A DNA stretch of 64,000 bases, taken from the NCBI RefSeq assembly GCF_038004425.1, contig NZ_JBBORC010000001.1, forward strand, positions 473,001 to 537,000, given 5' to 3'. Below are positions 60,372-64,000 of this stretch, one piece after another. The number at the start of each line of letters is the position of its first letter. Position 1 is the stretch's first letter. The translations under genes were made by a program, and so were the position numbers. The stretch comes from Solibacillus sp. FSL W7-1464. Its GTDB lineage: Bacteria; Bacillota; Bacilli; Bacillales_A; Planococcaceae. A model generated the notes under the pieces. The model saw nothing but the letters and a program-made list of their open reading frames with translations, ran no database searches and was not told the origin of the DNA.

Positions 60372-60381
60372 GTATAAGTGA

Positions 60382-61119
60382 TTAAATCGCTAATAGTTTT
60401 TCCAGTTTTTCATTGTCCAGCAAGTTTCCTACAAGGAACTCGCCGAATTCGCCGTAACGTGCAGAAACTTCGTCAAAGCGCATTTCGTAAACGATTTTTT
60501 TGAATTGTAGCATATCGTCTGAGAATAATGTAACGCCCCACTCATGATCATCTAAACCGACAGAACCTGTAATGATCTGTTTGATCTTACCTGCATAGCT
60601 GCGGCCGATTAGCCCGTGGTCATACATCAACTTTTTACGATCTTCCATTGAAAGCATATACCAGTTGTCATTGCCTTCACGTTTCTTGTCCATTGGGTAG
60701 AAACATACGTACTTTGATTTTGGCAGCTCAGGATATAAACGCGCACGAACATGCGGGTTTTGATATGGATCTTCATCTGATTTACCTGCTAAATAGTTCG
60801 ATAATTCCACTACAGAAACGTAAGAATACGTTGGAATTGTGAAATCGGCAATCGCTAATTTCGCAAATTTTGTTTCGATTTCATTAAGTTCTTCAGGTGT
60901 TTCACGTAAAGTCATTATCATGAAATCCGCTTTTTGACCAATAATTGAGTAAAAAGCATTCGAACCTGTATCTTTATTTAAGTCTTCTAAAAATGCGATA
61001 AATTCTTTTGTAGCGGCTTCGCGTTCTTCAGCCGAAACTAATTTCCATGATACCCAGTCCATTGAGCGGAAATCATGTAGGGCGTACCAGCCGTCTAATG
61101 TAATTGCTGCTTCATTCAT
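60382..61119 (-). CDS. hemQ: Coproheme decarboxylase (HemQ/ChdC)
   Basis: Chlorite-dismutase-family enzyme of 245 residues. It decarboxylates coproheme to heme b with peroxide, the last step of the coproporphyrin-dependent heme route of Gram-positive bacteria. [19 protein letters not shown] opens the family fold, [15 protein letters not shown] carries the proximal histidine, and [19 protein letters not shown] is the conserved strand. ATG 61119 is chosen, with AAGGAG 11 nt upstream; a longer frame to 61155 precedes the ribosome site. Neighbouring lipL and rsfA match the Bacillus ywf region. Confidence 0.94.
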   Translation of the reverse strand: MNEAAITLDGWYALHDFRSMDWVSWKLVSAEEREAATKEFIAFLEDLNKDTGSNAFYSIIGQKADFMIMTLRETPEELNEIETKFAKLAIADFTIPTYSYVSVVELSNYLAGKSDEDPYQNPHVRARLYPELPKSKYVCFYPMDKKREGNDNWYMLSMEDRKKLMYDHGLIGRSYAGKIKQIITGSVGLDDHEWGVTLFSDDMLQFKKIVYEMRFDEVSARYGEFGEFLVGNLLDNEKLEKLLAI

Positions 61120-61222
61120 CTGTTTAAACACTCCTTGTAAATGAAAATGATTCACAATTAGTGTAGCATAGTTTCAGGAAAAAATATCATTTCAACACCG
61201 TAAATTCCGTCAATTCACCAAT

Positions 61223-61250
61223 TTGACATCACTTTAAAATACGGTATGCT
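61223..61250 (+). promoter_or_regulatory. Sigma-A promoter of lipL
   Basis: Perfect -35 TTGACA (61223-61228), 16-nt spacer, -10 TATGCT (61245-61250). Confidence 0.75.
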
Positions 61251-61284
61251 AAAGTGAGGAAAAATTAGGCTAGGAGTATAAAAC

Positions 61285-62112
61285 ATGAATGATATTTTGC
61301 AGCAAACAAAGTGGCGTTTCATCGATCAGTCGATCAGCGCGAATAAACGTTCACCATTAGAGTCCTTTGCAATGGATGATACACTTTGTCATCTTGTCGG
61401 TCAAAAACTGACGAATTCGACAATACGTACATGGGTCCATCATGACGCTGTAGTTCTCGGAATCCAAGATCACCGACTGCCTTATATTGAGCAGGGGATG
61501 GAAACATTGAAGAACAGTGGCTATGATCCGATTGTCCGCAATTCTGGAGGATTAGCCGTCGTATTGGATGCAGGGGTTTTAAACATTTCGATTGTTATTA
61601 ATGAGGATAAGCCGTTAAGTATTAATAATGCATTTGACATGATGGTTGCTTTGGTTCGCCAGCTCTTCCCTGAGATTGCAACGAAAATAGAAGCATATGA
61701 AATTGTCGGTTCCTATTGTCCAGGTTCATATGATTTGAGTATGGATGGTCGGAAGTTTGCCGGTATTTCACAGCGCCGCATGAAAAACGGGATTGCTGTT
61801 CAGATTTATTTATGTGTGGAAGGCAATGGCAGTGAGCGTGCGGAACTGATTAAGCGTTTTTATGAAAATGGTCTGCAAGGCGAGAAAACGAAATTCGAGT
61901 ATCCGGATATCAAGCCGGAAGTCATGGTTTCACTTCAACAACTGACAGAACAAAAACTGACAGTATTCGAAGTAAATGAAAGACTTCGCAATCTATTGAA
62001 GCAATGGAACGGACAGCTGTTCGAGCTGCCATTGCAGCAAGAGGAAATGGAATTGTACGACTATTATCTAGATCGAGTTTTCAAGCGCAATGAATCGATG
62101 CTGAATAAATAA
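61285..62112 (+). CDS. lipL: Octanoyl-[GcvH]:protein N-octanoyltransferase LipL
   Basis: Lipoyl relay enzyme of 275 residues that moves octanoyl from GcvH to E2 subunits by amidotransfer. The BPL/LplA/LipB fold is recognisable by RNSGGLAVVLDAGVLNIS. The acyl-carrying cysteine is C145 in VGSYCPGSYDLS and the lysine K157 in GRKFAGISQRR. LipL rather than LipM or LplA is favoured by the SYCPG context and by the hemQ neighbour, as in Bacillus (ywfL). ATG lies behind TAGGAG. Confidence 0.88.
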   Translation: MNDILQQTKWRFIDQSISANKRSPLESFAMDDTLCHLVGQKLTNSTIRTWVHHDAVVLGIQDHRLPYIEQGMETLKNSGYDPIVRNSGGLAVVLDAGVLNISIVINEDKPLSINNAFDMMVALVRQLFPEIATKIEAYEIVGSYCPGSYDLSMDGRKFAGISQRRMKNGIAVQIYLCVEGNGSERAELIKRFYENGLQGEKTKFEYPDIKPEVMVSLQQLTEQKLTVFEVNERLRNLLKQWNGQLFELPLQQEEMELYDYYLDRVFKRNESMLNK

Positions 62113-62131
62113 AATAAATAGAATAAAAAGA

Positions 62132-62160
62132 AGGCGAGGTGCTAATATAGCGCTTCGCCT
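62132..62160 (-). terminator. Terminator overlapping the rsfA stop codon
   Basis: Arms aggcgaggtgct and agcgcttcgcct pair with two G-U pairs; on the minus strand CTTTTTATTC follows. Confidence 0.75.
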
Positions 62161-62783
62161 GAATCATTTATCGATGATTGGGATATCAAGTTTCCGTTAC
62201 GCTCCATTTTGAATGTTGGCGTAGCCTCGGTATCTGTTTCTAGTGCTACAAGTCGTCTTGCGCGGTTCATAATAGAAACAAACTGCTCGTAATCTTCTTT
62301 AATCGCTTTATTCTCTTTTTGCAGTGCTGCGAGCTGCTGCTCAAGCTGGTTTTTCTGTTCCGTTAAAAGTGATGTCAATTTACGCCATTTCAATAAATCC
62401 TGCTCATTTGAATTCGTATGCTGCAGTTGTACTAAGTATGCAATGACGATATCGAGTGATAATGCCGATAATGGAATCGATGTTGGCTGATTTTCATTTG
62501 ACGGCAGTAAGTATACTGGTGTTGTTCTGCGTTTTGTAGCCGTATTCATCATGCGCATACGTTCTTTGCGTTCCTTTTTCGCTTGTGCCAGATCTTCTTC
62601 ATAAATACGTCGGACTACAGCATTCCAGCGAAAACCGCAGGCTGCAGCTGTTCGGTTCAGTAGATCACCGGCTTCCTCAAATGCATTTAATTGTGTACTT
62701 CCTTCTTTGACATGGCGTAAAACAGCCTCTGCTAACAGCTCATCATTCTCTTTCACCCATGCATCTTGTCTTGTTTTTGTCAT
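62142..62783 (-). CDS. rsfA: RsfA family transcription factor (prespore-specific regulator)
   Basis: A 213-residue regulator. The N-terminal Myb-like domain reads TRQDAWVKENDELLAEAVLR, HVKEGSTQLNAFEEAGDLLN and AAACGFRWNAVVRRIYEED. A C-terminal coiled coil (KLTSLLTEQKNQLEQQLAAL) follows. RsfA tunes sigma-F-dependent genes in the forespore in Bacillus. ATG 62783 follows GGGGGAG by 7 nt; a longer frame to 62852 has no ribosome site. It is convergent with lipL. Confidence 0.88.
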   Translation of the reverse strand: MTKTRQDAWVKENDELLAEAVLRHVKEGSTQLNAFEEAGDLLNRTAAACGFRWNAVVRRIYEEDLAQAKKERKERMRMMNTATKRRTTPVYLLPSNENQPTSIPLSALSLDIVIAYLVQLQHTNSNEQDLLKWRKLTSLLTEQKNQLEQQLAALQKENKAIKEDYEQFVSIMNRARRLVALETDTEATPTFKMERNGNLISQSSINDSGEALY

Positions 62784-63016
62784 TTTAAAACTCCCCCTGA
62801 ATTTATAATAGTTTTGTTGTTGTAAATCTATCATGTCCAATGGGGAAAACATTTATTCAATATATCGTAAATTGTTGCTAGAATGACGAGAAATATGTTC
62901 CTAGCAGAACTTTGAGCGGAATTGCTAGGATAATGCTTGAATGAAATAAGTAAAATAAGATACAATAACAAATAGGTTAAAACAGCGAAAATAGCTTAAA
63001 GAGAGGTGTTGGCACT

Positions 63017-63241
63017 ATGGCAAACTTATTCCATGTTTGCGATGAATGTCAGGCCGTTAATTTAAAGACGTTAATTCCAAAATTAAAGGAAATTGATCCA
63101 GAAGCAACGATTGAAATTGGCTGTCATTCATACTGTGGCCCGGGCCGCAAAAAAACATTTACATTTGTAAATAACCGTCCAGTCGCCGCATTAACTGAAG
63201 AGGAGTTAATGGTAAAGGTACTCGACAAACTGAAAAAGTAA
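63017..63241 (+). CDS. DUF1450 family protein (YuzB-like)
   Basis: A 74-residue protein with cysteines at 8, 11, 36 and 40 ([19 protein letters not shown]). The SYCGPG segment and thioredoxin-like pattern are those of DUF1450/YuzB. A metal- or thiol-related role is plausible but unproven. AGAGGTG precedes the ATG. Monocistronic with a strong terminator. Confidence 0.85.
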   Translation: MANLFHVCDECQAVNLKTLIPKLKEIDPEATIEIGCHSYCGPGRKKTFTFVNNRPVAALTEEELMVKVLDKLKK

Positions 63242-63247
63242 CAGCGT

Positions 63248-63291
63248 AAAAAGGACGCGTTCTGAAATATATTCGGAACACGTCCTTTTTG
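63248..63291 (+). terminator. Terminator after the DUF1450 gene
   Basis: Perfect 10-bp arms aaaaaggacg and cgtccttttt, extended by partly paired inner bases. Confidence 0.85.
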
Positions 63292-63369
63292 CGTATTTGG
63301 CGGATTCATTTCTATTTCAATGACAACTCACTTATAATGATGGTAAGAGATAAGGAGGTGGGCTATGTG

Positions 63370-64000
63370 ATGACATATGCAAAAACAAAACTGCAAGAGG
63401 AAAAAGTTTTTAAAGACCCTGTCCATCGCTATATTCACGTTCGGGATCAGGTCATCTGGGATTTGGTCAAAACAAGAGAATTTCAAAGACTGCGCCGTAT
63501 CAAACAGCTTGGTACGACGTATTTAGTGTTCCACGGAGCTGAACATAGCCGGTTCAATCATTCATTAGGAGTTTATGAAATTGTCCGTCGTATTGTGGAT
63601 GATGTATTTAAAGGAAGAAAAGAATGGGATGAATCCGAGCGTTTACTCGTATTATGTGCTGCATTACTGCATGATTTGGGGCACGGTCCGTTCTCCCATG
63701 CATTTGAAAATGTATTTGAAACAGATCATGAATATTTTACGCGTCAAATTCTGCTGGGGGATACAGAGGTAAATGCCGTGCTCCGTCGAGTGGCAGATGA
63801 TTTTCCTGAAAAAGTGGCGCAAGTAATTGAAAAAACGTATCCAAATGAATTGGTTGTCAGCCTGATTTCCAGTCAGATCGATGCTGACCGTATGGATTAC
63901 CTGCAGCGCGATGCGTATTATACAGGTGTCAGCTACGGCCATTTTGATATGGAGCGCATCATGCGGGTTATGCGTCCGCGCGATAATGGAGTTGTAATAA
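63370..64000 (+). CDS. ywfO: HD-domain phosphohydrolase YwfO, 3' end outside the window
   Basis: The frame is open from ATG 63370 to the window end (210 codons). KVFKDPVHRYIHVRDQVIWD, EFQRLRRIKQLGTTYLVFHG and AEHSRFNHSLGVYEIVRRI open the SAMHD1/dGTPase-like HD superfamily; the metal motif is AALLHDLGHGPFSHAFE (H101, D102), and QIDADRMDYLQRDAYYTG completes the core. B. subtilis YwfO hydrolyses nucleoside triphosphates in vitro (from memory). AAGGAGG lies 11 nt upstream; a GTG at 63367 has better spacing (8 nt) and could be used instead. Confidence 0.92.
   Translation, partial: MTYAKTKLQEEKVFKDPVHRYIHVRDQVIWDLVKTREFQRLRRIKQLGTTYLVFHGAEHSRFNHSLGVYEIVRRIVDDVFKGRKEWDESERLLVLCAALLHDLGHGPFSHAFENVFETDHEYFTRQILLGDTEVNAVLRRVADDFPEKVAQVIEKTYPNELVVSLISSQIDADRMDYLQRDAYYTGVSYGHFDMERIMRVMRPRDNGVVI

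Noticed and set aside
1-64000. rRNA or tRNA genes, prophage, restriction or toxin-antitoxin systems
   Set aside because: I saw no sequence recognisable as any of these in the window.

Overview
The window is a 64 kb piece of a low-GC Gram-positive chromosome. Gene content points to a spore-forming Bacillales, most likely Planococcaceae (Solibacillus/Lysinibacillus-like). The evidence is sporulation and germination genes (gerQ, rsfA), bacillithiol genes (bshB2-yojF), coproheme decarboxylase (hemQ/chdC), LipL-type lipoylation, AGGAGG-type ribosome sites, a Bacillus-type LexA box, a T-box and a preQ1-I riboswitch. I see no rRNA, tRNA, CRISPR array or prophage. The only recognisable mobile element is one IS110-type insertion sequence. 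The genus assignment is inference; class and order are well supported.

Layout. 1-6.6 kb: end of an MFS exporter, a PLP aminotransferase, a cold-shock gene with a long 5' leader, topB and a SET-domain protein. 6.8-14.5 kb: a saccharopine-dehydrogenase-like enzyme, then a likely acylamino-acid/amide uptake and hydrolysis locus (M20 amidohydrolase with two membrane proteins, a divergent GAF/PucR regulator and an alanine/glycine:cation symporter). 14.5-16.4 kb: IS110 element with a 46-bp perfect palindrome beside it. 16.5-28.9 kb: chemoreceptor, MBL hydrolase, orphan glycine-betaine-type binding protein, HelD, GNAT, staygreen-family protein, YppG-like protein, nitroreductase, EAL phosphodiesterase, an unknown protein, YbaK deacylase and YczE. 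28.9-37.6 kb: kbl, divergent mtnE/mtnU, a LexA-controlled Y-family polymerase with YolD partner, tdh, acyl-CoA ligase and a small membrane protein.

37.7-47.4 kb is a tryptophan region. A trpEDCFBA operon, whose genes all overlap by 4 nt, lies behind a sigma-A promoter and a T-box with a UGG specifier. Its TrpE is only about 327 residues and lacks the catalytic motifs of anthranilate synthase. Next come preQ1-controlled queT and a TrpXYZ-like ABC importer with its own promoter. 47.7-54 kb: ilvA, an SDR, YjiH, bshB2-yojF and pdxK. 54-64 kb: ung, a four-Cys mini-protein, ywdI, ywdK, an M20 amidohydrolase coupled to a chemoreceptor, gerQ, hemQ, lipL, rsfA, a DUF1450 protein and the start of HD protein ywfO. 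Several of these neighbours are also close together in Bacillus subtilis.

Most unusual items: (1) 58.87-59.26 kb, sixteen copies of TTCTAATA (two with one mismatch), nearly all 19-21 nt apart, a DNA array that also reads as leucine heptads on the other strand; (2) the TrpE without catalytic core in an otherwise intact, T-box-controlled operon; (3) the IS110 element with a leader that could encode a bridge RNA; (4) the 46-bp perfect palindrome at 14.8 kb; (5) the M20/DUF5058-type transporter locus and the separate M20-chemoreceptor pair.
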